In this document: piece after piece, positions 10,995 to 22,800 of the stretch
Layout: every line of letters starts with the position of its first letter
Position numbering within the stretch: the stretch's first letter is position 1
Source of the DNA: Chondrosia reniformis
Lineage: Eukaryota; Porifera; Demospongiae; Chondrillida; Chondrillidae
Assembly (NCBI GenBank): GCA_947172415.1
Contig: OX359197.1
Span: 5,023,673 to 5,087,672 of the forward strand
Direction of reading: 5' to 3'
DNA: 64,000 nucleotides
Notes under the pieces: model-generated
What the model was told of the DNA's origin: nothing
Seen by the model: only the letters and a program-made list of their open reading frames with translations
Database searches by the model: none
Program-made: the position numbers and the translations under genes

Positions 10995-13017
10995 ATGAGC
11001 AGTATTTTATCTCGGCAAGACCGCTTACAACTTGAAGAGGAATTGGGTCGCGGATCTTACGCTACTGTTTACAAGGCTAAGCTTACATTGAACGTAGCTG
11101 TTAAGCGGATTCACCGACTTCTGTTAGACTTCGCCAGGCAATCCAGAGAAGATTACGAAAAGGTTGTGCGAGATTTCAAGCGAGAATGTGACTTGTTAGA
11201 GATAGCGAAGCATCCCAACATTGTACGCTTCATCGGTGTGCACGAAGTGGATGGCGAACCCGCGTTGGTCATGGAACTCCTGGACCAATCACTAGACGAA
11301 TATATTGTTGGTAGCAAGCGTAAAGGGGGACTCCCTCTAACCAAACAGATCGATATCTGTACTCAAATAGCGCATGGCCTTGCATTCCTTCACCAGTTCG
11401 ACCCTCAGATCCTGCATCGAGACCTTCGGACAAAGAACATTCTCGTTAACATCGACTGTACCTTGGTGAAGATAAGCGATCTCGGTCAAGCAAAGTTCAG
11501 ACCAAGCGATGTCAACTACCTCACTACACAAGCTCCAGGATGCATTCTATATATGCCTCCAGAAGCCTTGGACGAAGACAACCCCAAATTCACTTCTAAG
11601 GGTGATGTGTTTTCATTTGGTGTAGTAATGCTGGAGGTAGGTACTCAGGCCGGACCTAGCTGTGGAGTACAAAAGATTGGATCCAAGCCTGAGGTTGAGA
11701 GGAGAGCTAGGGATCTGTCAAAGTTACCTGATGACCATCCACTGAAGCTAATTATCCTTGAATGTCTCAGAGATAATCATAAAGAGAGACCAGACATTGA
11801 GACAGTGAAGGTGAAATTACTTATGAAGTACAGTCTAATAGCAGAGCCAATGAGAAAGGTATGCTAAGTTAAACCCTTTCCTTTATAAGCTATCTGCATA
11901 TATAAGTAACTATACTAAGTCTTATATATATTTTACATGGAACTTCTGAATTAAGAAATATGTATTAGGTTTTTTTCAGACAACCTTTAATGCACTGTCT
12001 TGTTTAGATACTTTTTAACTTATTGCCATGGCTTCTTTTCTTGTGCAGGTTGATGATGTCCAATCTTTACAGTTGACCTCTTTTCAATTACCAGATCTAG
12101 CCATACCTACATCCTTCTCCAATGTACTGTGTGACGGTCACTTGGTGTATGTGTTTGGAGGAGCATGTGTGGATATCAAAGATGAAGACAAAGTACAAGT
12201 GTTTAACTTGGAGGAACTCACTTGGACCATTCTCCCACAACCAACACCTCAAGTTCGTTGCCGAGGAGAAATCGTTAATAACCAAATAACATTGATTGGA
12301 GGAAGGGAATCAGAATCATGTCGAGTTACTAATAAGCTGAGCACCTTGGTGGATAACACTTGGAGAGCAGTATTCCCACCAATGCCCACAAGACGAATCG
12401 GACCAGCAACACTCTATAAAGATGGCATACTCATTGTAGCTGGTGGACGTACTCAGGATGATACAACATTACAGAGCATAGATGTCATGCGTGTCACTAC
12501 AAAGCAGTGGTCTACACTAGTCAATTTTACACTTCCTAGACCATTACGAAACCATAAATTCATTTCATGCGGAGATGTAGTTTACATCTGCAATGGAGGC
12601 TACATTGCTGAACATCAGAAAGGGAAACACAGATATACATTACTAAAGTCTACCTGGAAGATGAGTTGGGATATCCTCAATGAAGCAGTACTCAGTGATC
12701 ACCCAGTGGAAGGAAGACAGTGGATGGAGTTACCATGTCAGACACCATTTAGGGCTTCATCCTCATTTTCCAGCCCACACTCACTCTTCACTGTTGGTGG
12801 TAATGACAGTGAAGGCCATCCTCAATCAGCTGTTCACATTTATTCTCCATCTCAAAGCAAGTGGGTGTCACTTGGTCAGTTAAAGGTACCTCGTATGTTA
12901 TCAGGTACTGTACAGCTAGGTGAAAGGGCTTTATTGGTAATTGGAGGACTTAATAATCGTCTTACTATTAACAAAGATACAGTCTTGTCTTCTGTAGAGT
13001 TTGTATACTTTTTGTAA
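10995..13017 (+). CDS. Kinase-kelch fusion protein, copy 1 (intact)
   Basis: Two exons (10995-11858 and 12049-13017, phase 0) give a 610-residue cytosolic protein: a TKL/TK-like kinase domain joined to a kelch propeller. The kinase keeps the glycine loop GRGSYATV (18-25), the ATP lysine in VAVK (37), helix C Glu (64), HRD (141-143), Asn148 and DLG (162-164), so it should be active. Its catalytic loop, HRDLRTKN, is neither the usual Ser/Thr (HRDLK) nor the usual Tyr (HRDLAARN) form. The second exon encodes six blades with Gly-Gly doublets (YVFGG, TLIGG, IVAGG, YICNGG, FTVGG, LVIGG). There is no signal peptide or membrane span. Unlike copies 2 and 4 it starts MSSIL, with no myristoylation signal. 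Its 190-bp intron is the shortest in the array. The ligand is unknown. Confidence 0.9.
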
Positions 13018-13190
13018 AATATTTTACTATATGTTTGCATGTGTTACTGTAGAATGATCATTGTGATTAATTTTAATTTGTGGTAGCCATTTTATAAAGT
13101 AGACACGTGGGAGAAGAAAAGGACTAGAGGAAGGCAAATAAACTGCAGATCAATAAAGCGTCCTAATTGTCTCTTATACTAGGTCCAGTG

Positions 13191-16040
13191 ATGAAGGTTG
13201 AAGAGATTAGAGGTACTTAAAAAAGGCTGTAAGTTTTGTGATATACAAACCGATCGCAGATCGCAGATCATTAACGAAACAGCAGAAAAGAAGAAAATCA
13301 TCCTACTTTGAGTAATTGATATTTTAAGATTCAAGTGAAACGAAATTGATTTACAAGATCATTTTAAGCTTGTATATATTCAGCTAATGTATTCTCCTCT
13401 GACCTTCCCAGCTATATACACGTACCGAGTGCCTTTACTGTTTCATAGTAGTCAGTGATCTCCTTTTACTGAGAGTTAGTGTGCAGTCGTGATAGTTTTA
13501 ACATTCTGCAGATGATAATCATGTGAATGGTGAAACTGCTATAGCCAGTGTGATGCATAAGATACTCTGTCAGAATGTTGCAGAGAACACAGTGAGCGTG
13601 TTAACTGTAAATGTACTATTCTTATTATAGTGTATTATTGATTAATAGTGAATTATTGATTGATTAATAGTGCTGAACAAATCTGTAGTAAGTAAATAAA
13701 CGTATTGTTGACCGTACGGCTTGACATACTACGTACATAAATTAAATTCCCTTAGTATGTATCTTCTTCATTATATCGGAATTTTAAGTATGTTACGTCT
13801 AATTCATGTATCAAATACTGAAATTAGAAGTAACAAGTTAGTATGTGCTAATTTGTACATATTTACTAAAGGAAGATTCATTGCATTCTCTCGATTTCTG
13901 TCATAATATCAGTAAACATGCACTAGCAGTTTAGTGTATGTACATGTGTATATATATCAGTGTATTTGATTGCACACTTGTCAACATTGAAGGTACCAAT
14001 CTTGTCTAAAGTGAGGCTAAAGAGAGACAAACCTCCTATTCAGTTGGAAGACAAGGTATGTTGGATGACTGCCACATCATCAGAATCCACTCCTTCTCCC
14101 AGGATACCACTCTCACTCTACTTGAGTCATTCTCCTCCCCCAGTCCCTTCTACTCCACCCACTCTCACTCATTCTCCTCCCCCAGCCCCTCCCTCCCTTC
14201 TACTCCACCCACTCTCACTCAGTCTCCCCCCCAGCCCCTCCCTACCTTCTACTCCTCCCACTCTCACTCTATCTCTGTAATTCTGGTAGACATAAGTTGA
14301 GGTTCTTCAGCCAAAGAAGAGGAGAAGGGCAGTAGGTCGAGTCAAACCAGATGCAGCTTCACTGGAGAGAGAAAGGCAGTTACAGAATATAGCAACCAAA
14401 GGAGGTAATGATAATCAGTGTCCACCTGTAGTAGCCTCACTACATAGACCAACCTGTTGTGGACTATTATAGAGTGATTCCACAGAGAACACTTTCATCT
14501 TATAGTCTCTAATGTAGTGACCTGCTTAGTGTAGTACATCTCATATAAGACATATTTAGTGAGCCTAATTACAGGTAATATGCTTGAGATTATTATTTGA
14601 TAGTCTCTTCTTCTAGCCACTCAAAACTACATACTGATGAGTCCTAATAAGGACGAAACAGCTGTCTATGGGTTGACCATCTCTTTGAGTGGCTAAGGGG
14701 AGACTCTGGTTCCCATCGAGTGAATATTGGTTTGGTTTCACCCTTCTGCTCATTACGCTAGGATTGGATATTAAATCTATTGCATATACCACATACTTGT
14801 AAGTTCGAAGTCTTAAGAGATAGCTTTCTGTTACAAGGACATTATGCTAATACGTGTAGACTACATGCAAACAGTGTACTGAATCCAACAGCTGGTATCT
14901 GTAATAACACATATACTGAGGCCATCAGCCTACTCATATACTACATGTACCAACAATAACAAATGCATACTAGTAACTATTATTGTAATAACGTGCGGAA
15001 AACAATGGTTTTGACATACTACATCTAGTAAAATCCTATAGGGAAGTCGTATATTATTATCAAAGTTTGCTTTCAATTTAAAGAACTGAGTAGTGTCTGT
15101 GTTTTAAGGCTTAAATATCAAAATTAATGATGAGACATCACAACTTCAGATCTTAATTAAAGTCCCCCATTTTTTGTGATATGCAAATTGGTTATAATTA
15201 ACTGACTGCTCTACTGTTTGACTATTTAGTTGTAGAGTTGTTTAATGTTGTGAGGAAGCAGCAGAAATCTCTTCAAGCTAAACTACAGGAAGCAGGTTCA
15301 TCTGAAGTAAAGAAATCCAAAGGTACACACATCCAGTTATCAGGAGATGCATCTATACGCACCACTCCTTGCGTTCCCACTAGTGTTGCCATCACTTCTC
15401 CCTTTAGGAAGGGAGGTCTAAAGATGAAGGCAGTGTAAAGCCATGCAGTCTTATGTAGTTTATTGTACAGTGAAACCTTTGTAATACAGTCAGCTTGGAG
15501 ACAGCTGACTTTGGCCACATTAGAGGTGGCTGCATTATAGAAAGACTTAAGAATGTATGACCCATATATACGATTTTGTCAGGACTTTAAGAGCCGAATG
15601 TAATTTGTAGATGTACTGCTTACTGAGGGTTTACTGTAATTTAATAATTCATATTTACTGTATTCACTAAATGGTTGTGAGGGACCACAAGAAATGTTCA
15701 TGTCTGCGTGGTGTTATCATTGAAATGTACATTGTGTTATTTGATGTACTGTACATGTTACAGATCCAAACAGTATGTGTTTAGTGTTGTGTTTATTGCT
15801 TAATTGAGTGCCACTTCTGTAGTGTTGTCTTCTGTTGACAAACATTCATTTGTTGACATGTTAAAGGGAAAACACAAAAGTGCTCCAGTGAGTGAAGAGA
15901 AGAGGAGAGCGAAGGCCTCATCATCGCCAGATGGATTGGAGGAGGAGGAAGATGGACCAGAGAAGACCAGTAAATGGGAAGTATTACATTCAGACTTTAT
16001 GTTAGGAGCTACCATGAAGGACTGGGATAAAGAGACATGA
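13191..16040 (+). CDS. RRP15: RRP15 ribosome biogenesis protein, copy 1 (intact)
   Basis: RRP15 is a nucleolar factor needed for 60S pre-rRNA processing. Six exons (13191-13212, 13512-13606, 13993-14055, 14311-14404, 15230-15322, 15823-16040) join in phase to 194 residues. Family landmarks are IASVMHKIL near the N-terminus (as in human ADAMAKVL), GRVKPDAASLERERQLQNIA, KGVVELFNVVRKQQK, EAGSSEVKKSK, SVDKHSFVDML and the C-terminal signature DFMLGATMKDWDKE. The human protein is longer (about 280) because of an acidic N-terminal region missing here. The start codon lies only 174 bp after the kinase-kelch stop. Intron 3 holds a CT-rich minisatellite, intron 4 a hammerhead ribozyme and intron 5 a small transposon relic. 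Confidence 0.93.
14125..14278. repeat. CT-rich minisatellite, 48-bp unit, about 3 copies (RRP15-1 intron 3)
   Basis: The unit contains CTCACTCAGTCTCCTCCCCC and CTCCCTCCCTTCTACTCCAC and ends about 32 bases before the 3' splice site of exon 4. The same array in the other RRP15 copies ranges from about 2 to 11 units, so copy number changed after each duplication. Confidence 0.9.
14614..14695 (+). ncRNA. Type I hammerhead ribozyme motif (RRP15-1 intron 4)
   Basis: The core is complete and in order: CTGATGA (14634-14640), stem II GTCC/GGAC with a TAATAA loop, GAAAC (14655-14659), a self-complementary stem III ACAG/CTGT with no loop, then GTC with predicted cleavage after C14666. Stem I starts CATA/TATG and is closed by a perfect 12-bp outer helix (TAGCCACTCAAA with TTTGAGTGGCTA); a further AGTCTC/GAGACT pair lies outside. 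Lone hammerheads with a loopless palindromic stem III are usually weak as monomers and act better as dimers. It is on the sense strand of the RRP15 intron. Confidence 0.85.
15469..15643. mobile_element. Pogo-like MITE in RRP15 intron 5
   Basis: The ends CAGTGAAACCTTTGTAAT and (reverse complement of the right end) CAGTAAACCCTCAGTAAGC are similar inverted repeats of the type seen in pogo/Tigger derivatives. There is no coding capacity. Orthologous copies sit at about 25429, 32869, 40869 and 48697 (the last truncated) in the other RRP15 genes, so insertion preceded the array expansion. An independent relative lies near 2785-2860. Confidence 0.6.
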
Positions 16041-16515
16041 TGATATATTCTTGATATGATCAATTAACTGGTAGAGAGAAATTTATTGCAGACATGTCAA
16101 TTATGATAGCACTCTTTCTCTCACAACCAAGGTATATCGGGTCGATCGGTCGTTCCAGTTCTAAGGACAAAATTGTCCAAATTGTCTACAAGACTTCATC
16201 TGATTATTTAATTTGTCAATATCAATTTGTAATCTTTATAGCAGTACATCTATTCTTGTGGCTAATGTTGATAATTAAATACATAGTTTCTATATATTAA
16301 GGAGAACAACGATACTAACTTGTCTTAATGACTGTATTTAAACACAGAACAATATAAGAAAATCCCAATATGCTGCTAATCAGTCATCAGTAACAAAAAT
16401 AATTTGGCGTTCCATACTCATAGTTTATACATTGATTACTTCCGTTAATTCAAAGAGATTCATTATTCAACATACGTCCCTTTACAAAGCAACTGCGTGC
16501 ACGTGGGACCATAAA

Positions 16516-19500
16516 ATGGGACAAGCGGTATCGAGGCTGTTCTCTAGTAGTCCGGATAACCTGCGTCTTGGTCAGGAAATAGGCCGCGGCGCCTACGCCA
16601 CTGTTTACAAAGGGCAATTAGGTCAAAGAATCATTGCTGCTAAGCGAGTCCACCGCATTCTCTTGGATTACGCAGAACATTCTGAAGAAGATCTACAAAG
16701 CGTTCAGTTGAGTTTCAGAGAAGAATGCGATATTCTTAGAAGGGCCAAACATTACAACATTGTGGAATTCATTGGCGTCTACCAAATCGATCTGCAACCC
16801 GTTTTAGTTATGGAATTCATGGACCAAACGTTGCACCAATACTTGAAGAGTCAAAAGGGGAAACTGCTTCTTCCACAACAACTGTACATTTGTGTCCAGA
16901 TCGCTTCCGGTTTGACGTTCCTTCACCTTTACGATCCTCAGATCCTACATCGAGACCTTCAACCGAAAAACGTTCTTCTTAACAGCAACGGGACTAAAGT
17001 TAAGGTGAGCGATCTTGGTCAAGCCAAGTTCAGACCAAGTGACGTAATATACCTTAGTACCAAAGCTCCCGGGTGCATACCCTATATGCCACCAGAAGTG
17101 CTGGGAAGTGGAAAAGCCAGGTTCACATCAAAGGGAGACGTCTTCTCCTTTGGTGTATTAGCTTTGGAAATAGCCACTCAAGACCCGCCCACTTCTGGAT
17201 TGGATAAGATTGGAGCTTTACCAGAGATTGAGAGAAGAGCTGATGATCTGTCAAAGTTACCTGATGACCACCAACTGAAGCCACTTATCCTTCAATGTCT
17301 CAGAGACAACCCAGAGGAGAGACCAGACATTGAGACAGTGAAGGTGAAATTACTGAATTTACTTATTAAGCAGAGTCTAATAGCAGAGCCACTAAAGAAG
17401 GTAAATTACTCCAAAATAAAGTATATATACTTTCAAGGAGGCCCTAGATATGAAGTTTGTTTCTTCTATAATATAGTGATTTATACGTATGCATTGCTGT
17501 AGTTTTATTGTTATATACATTTCTAAATAATTGTTGTAATTGTATTGGTACCTTCTACTTCCGTTTGACTGGTCTGTACTGTTCATATGTATATACATAT
17601 AGAGGATCAAACGTATCTGGACTCAGAAAAATTTTTAGTCGCATGTACTTTATGTCAAAAGATATACCTATTAAGTGCTAGTAACATGCAGTGGGGATAT
17701 ATGGGTCTTGACAAATCCAGCGTCCAAGTTTCTTTTTTATACATGTTTGATCTGTGAATAAAGGTACAAAATGTCTTACCTTTAAAGCAACCGAAAAATA
17801 GGTAACCCAGTTTTAAGGGCATGTTTCTTGTGGTATATAAACGTAGATTATCTGAACTTTGTAAACTTAGAAATCTATGTTTGCAGGAATCAGAGAAGAT
17901 GAACCTCTTAGTTGCCATTTTCTAATTAGAGGTTACTGATTATATTTAAACTTTTCCTTCAAAAGTTTTCTTTAATGTTTTATAACTATTGCTTAGTATC
18001 TATTTACATTACTAACTTAGTATAATGTGATTGTGTAGCTGTCATCATCTGCCTTTTATTTAATTTTAGTCTAACTATTATTATAAGTTTGTATACTTGT
18101 AAAATTGACTATCCAACTTTACAAAACACAAACAATTTAAGAGAAGGTATAGAACTTTGTTTCATTCTTAATCAACTTACAGTTACTGTAGTGATTAAAA
18201 GTATCCTGCTTGTTATATGTATTACTGTATATCTTTAGTATTTGCACTAAAGTTGAGTTTGTCAGTGATCTATACACTTGTACATTGAGACCTTGCTTAT
18301 AGAGGGTACCTGATAATGATCCATTTCTGTTCCAGTCTGAACTGCAGACACTGAACCAGACTCTCCTTGTTACTACAGTATGCTATAGTCACTGGTCCTG
18401 TAACTGATTTTTGTAATTTTTCAATACTATTATGCAGATAAATAGATAATTTTAGCAATGTGCTGTGATAGTTTGACCTTTTCATCAGATATTGTGTAAC
18501 AGAAAATGGTGGCATTAGTTTGAGTGTACCAATATACCAGTTGTATTTCTTAGATACGTACATGTATGTATGTAGTAGTGTTGATATTGTAATAACCAAG
18601 TGACACAAGAACATGTACTCTATTGGAATTCACATGCACACACTCTATAACAATTTACAGAACTCTTCCTTTCTTGTGCAGGTTGATGAAGTCCAATCTT
18701 TACAGTTGACCTCATTTCAATTACCAGATCTACTCATATCTACTGACATCCCCAATGTACTGTGTGACGGTCACTTGGTGTACGTGTTTGGAGGAATATG
18801 TGCGGATATCAAAGATGAAGACAAAGTACAAGTGTTTAACTCGGAGGAACTCACTTGGACCATTCTCCCACAACCAACACCTCAAGTTTGTTGCCAAGGA
18901 GAAATCGTTAATAACCAAATAACATTGATTGGAGGAAGGGAATCAGAATCACGTCAGTCTACTAATAAGCTGAGCACCTTGGTGGATAACACTTGGAGAG
19001 CAGTATTCCCACCAATGCCCACAAAACGATCCAGACCAGCAACACTCTATAAAGATGGCATACTCATTGTGGCTGGTGGATGTACTCAGGATGATACAAC
19101 ATCACAAAGCATAGATGTCATGCGTGTCACTACAAAGCAGTGGTCTACACTAGTCAACTTTACTCTTCCTAGACCATTGGAAAGCCATCAACTGATTTCG
19201 TGTGAAAATACAGTTTACATCTGCAATGGAGGCTACACTGCTGAACATCAGAAAGGGAAAGACTTATTTACACCACTAAAGTCTACCTGGAAGATGAGTT
19301 GGGATATCCTCAATAAAGCAGTACTCAGTGATCACCCAGTGGAAGGAAGACAGTGGATGGAGTTACCATTTCAGACACCATTTTATCTTTCATCCTCATT
19401 TTCCAGCCCACACTCACTCTTCACTGTTGGTGGTAGAGACAGGGAAGGCCATCCTCAATCAGCTGTTCACATTTATTCTCCATCTCAAAGCAAGTGGGTG

Positions 19501-19650
19501 TCACTTGGTCAGTTAAAGGTACCTCGTATGGCATCAGGTACTGTACAGCTAGGTGAAAGGGCTTACTTGGTAGTTGGAGGACTTAATCATCGTCTTACTC
19601 GTAACAAAGATACAGTCTTGTCTTTTGTAGAGTTTGTATACTTTTTGTAA
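16516..19650 (+). CDS. Kinase-kelch fusion protein, copy 2 (intact)
   Basis: Exons 16516-17400 and 18682-19650 join in phase 0 to 617 residues. The start MGQAVSRLF fits the N-myristoylation consensus (Gly2, Ser6), so the protein is probably anchored to the inner face of a membrane; an upstream in-frame Met at 16432 would mask this and lacks family support. The kinase shows GRGAYATV, IIAAK (Lys43), HRDLQPKN and SDLGQAKF, followed by PPEVLGSG, DVFSFGVL and the C-lobe Arg in ERPDIETVK. The kelch exon carries six Gly-Gly blades. Residues after several doublets differ from copy 1 (for example Cys in blade 3 and Arg in blade 5). A 42-base phase-neutral candidate exon lies in the intron at 18336-18377. 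Confidence 0.9.
18336..18377 (+). other. Candidate 42-nt cassette exon in kinase-kelch intron
   Basis: The sequence is bounded by a good acceptor (TTCTGTTCCAG) and donor (GTATGC). It is 42 bases long, open in the phase of both flanking exons, and would add SELQTLNQTLLVTT between kinase and propeller. It is preserved at 27989-28030 and 35183-35224. In copy 6 (51526-51567) a TAG interrupts it. It is absent from copies 1 and 5. Inclusion is unproven. Confidence 0.35.
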
Positions 19651-19825
19651 TTCTTTTTACTATATGTTTGCATGTGTTGCTGTAGAATCATCATTGTGAT
19701 TAATTTTTATTTGTGGTAGCCATTTTATTAAGTAGACACATGGGAGAGAGAAAAGGACTAGAGGAAGGCAAATTAAACTGCAGATCAATAAAGCGTCCTA
19801 ATTGTCTCTTATACTAGGTCCAGTG

Positions 19826-22800
19826 ATGAAGGTTGAAGAGATTAGAGGTACTTAAAAAAGCTATAAGTTTTCTGATATACAAATCGATCGCAGATCAGAT
19901 AACGGAAGTGAAGTGCTCTCTTATAAATGCTATCAGCTATATATACTTTAAGAAATTGATATTTTAAGCCAAGTGAAACGATATTGATTTACATGATCAT
20001 TTTAAGCTTGCATAATAATAATAATAATAATAATAATGATTTTTATTAATGTGACATGCTATTCTGAAAAAAAGATCAGTCAGAAATAGCCCAACCCATG
20101 GTGGATTTACAAGTCACTAGCAGGGGGTATACATTTCCAGGGCCATGCAGGGAGGGTGTATGTATTACAAAACCTTTATGGAACAAAAATTAGTGAGAAT
20201 GAGTGAGAGATTTACGATGAATGTACATATTGTAAATATAATTTGAGATCTTTTGATTTGGGTATGTTAGGATGAAGTGGTTTTTTTGGATACTTGGGTA
20301 AGAGTAGAAGTTAGGGGATAAAAGTGAGCATTCAGCAAAAAGATTACATCTTATATGATTGAAAGCTGGACAGGTTGTAATAAAATGAGTGGAGTCCTCT
20401 ATTGCACCACAGTTACACAGCTGGCAAATCCTGCTTTCCAGATCAACCTTAGGGTGTCTCAATCTGCTCTTCTCAATTTCGAGAGGGAGGCACCCACACC
20501 TCAGGGCTGCCAGGACTCTCCTTTTATCAAAATTACCAGTCCTTATATAGTCATCAGTTGAGGGCGTTCTCTTAATGAGCCTGTAGTCAGCTAACCTGCC
20601 CCCAGATCTACTATTTTTGTCTATAGTGTCTAGTCTTAAGGTCCAATCTTGTAAGGCTAATTTATTTATAAGTTGCATTGTATAACTGAGGAAGTGTGAT
20701 CTATCATACATGATGGTGTTCATGAAATTACTGGGGTTAGAAATAGCAGGATAAGGAGCATCATTGGGGGTAATTAATTTAGAGATTACATCCATAACAT
20801 TGCTATACCATGTATCTTTGAGGTTAAGTTTGGCTAAAAACAATAATACCTTCTTGGGCATGCATTTAATAGGGAGATCACAAAGGTGATGCCAGAATTT
20901 AATGGTGGTAAATTTAGTATGCCAGTGTAATGGCTTCCAGTTTAGTTCACCCATGAGTCCGACAAGAGGAGCAGTCTTACCAAGGCCTATAAATGATCTC
21001 ATGACATTGTTTTGTACCAATTCATCAAGGGCCTGATATTCTTTTGCACCCCAGACATGTGAGCTATAACTAATTATACTTAGGACTAGTGTTCGGTATA
21101 GATGACTAAAGACATTATAATGGAAGTTACCATACGCTCTAGATTTAGCTGTTAAGAGGTTGGCAGCTTTGGAGGCTTTCTTGGAAATTAATGCAATGGA
21201 ATTGCTCCAGGTTAAATGTTCATTTAGTGATAAACCTAAGTAATTATAATCTTTGGTGTATTCTATGTGAGAGGAGCCTATATGAAATTTGAACTGTGAT
21301 AGTTTGTGTTGAGTCGGGCGGAAATGAATGACCTTAGTCTTATTGGTGTTAATTTGGAGTTGCCATTTAGCACACCAAACATGAAGTATATCTAGTAGAC
21401 GTTGTAAATCATTTACTGATTCGGCACAGGTTGCAATATCATCTGCATAGAGAAGGCAACTTAATTTATCATTATATATATTGAGGCCAAGCTGGCACTT
21501 TTTGAGGTCTATGGCTAAGTCATTAATGTAAATATTGAAAAGTGTAGGGGAGAGGGGGCATCCTTGTTTTACACCCTGATCTACCTTAAAGTATTCTGTA
21601 AAGGTATCGTTAAGCTTTATTGTGTAGTGGACATTAGCTATAGAGTACATACTTTGAATAACCTTAAGTAATTTGCCTCTTACACCAATCCTCTGTAGTT
21701 TATCCCAGAGATGATTTCTAGGGATAGAGTCGAAGGCTTTCCTAAAGTCAATAAAGCAGACAAAGGTGTCTAATTTCATTTTCATTCTAGCTTCAGTTAC
21801 ACTACTTAAAGAGAAAAGATGGTCGGCACAGCTTCTTTGTTTTCTAAATCCATACTGTTCCTCAACAAGTAAATCGTTAATTTCTAAGTACGAACTCAGT
21901 CTTTTGTTAAGTATGTGGCAGAAAACCTTTAGGATGATTGATTGTATAGCAATGCCTCTGTAATTTTCAGGGGAGTAGGGGTCATTGTTATTTTTAGGGA
22001 TAGGGCATATTAAGGTGTTATCCCAAGAGGAAGGAATTAGTCCAGAGTCAAAGCAATAGTTATAAAGCACGAGTAGGTATCTCTTGACCATTTCAATATA
22101 TTGGTTTCTCGTGTTTTCTGTATTTATTCAGCTAATGTATTCTCCTCTGACCTTCCCAGCTATATACACGTACTGACTGCCTTTACTGTTTCATAGTAGT
22201 CAGTGATCTCCTTTTACTGCAGAGTTAGTGTACAGTCGTGATAGTTTTAACATTCTGTAGATGATAATCATGTGAATGGTGAAACTGCTATAGCCAGTGT
22301 GATGCATAAGATACTCTGTCAGAATGTTGCAGAGAACACAGTGAGCATGTTAACTGTAAATGTACTATTCTTATTATAGTGTATTATTGATTAATAGTGA
22401 ATTATTGATTAATTGTGCTGAACAAATCTGTAATATATAAGAAAGTGAATAAACGTATTACGCCAAACCAGCCAAGTGACTGAGTCTAATCTTAATTGGC
22501 TGAAGTCAAAAGTTCTATTCTTATATATATTATTTGCTTATCATCATAGCCTTTGCACGGCTCAGTGTAATTAACTTAGTTTATTGTGAGCGCTCATGCA
22601 GTCTCCCTTAGACTGTAACCTCCATCTTCACTTATTATGTGTTTCACTTGTGGTGGATTAATATGTACGTAAACTCACCATCATTAAAGTGTACCACACG
22701 GATGATCCCAAATGAGGGTGAAACAGCTGTCTGTGGTTCTTTGAAGATTGTTTCCCTCTTGTACGTTTCTGACAGTCGTTTCTCTCACATGTTGGTTCTC

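Noticed and set aside
13960-14300. Pro/Ser/Leu-rich frames after RRP15 exon 3 (also at 23517-24283, 31403, 40009, 47948)
   Set aside because: They are read-through of exon 3 into the CT-rich intronic repeat. The GTATG donor and the TTCTTCAG acceptor restore the RRP15 frame.
15800-16063. Minus-strand frames opposite RRP15 exon 6 (repeated in every unit)
   Set aside because: They are shadows of a well-supported plus-strand exon with family signatures, and are kept only because the exon is duplicated.
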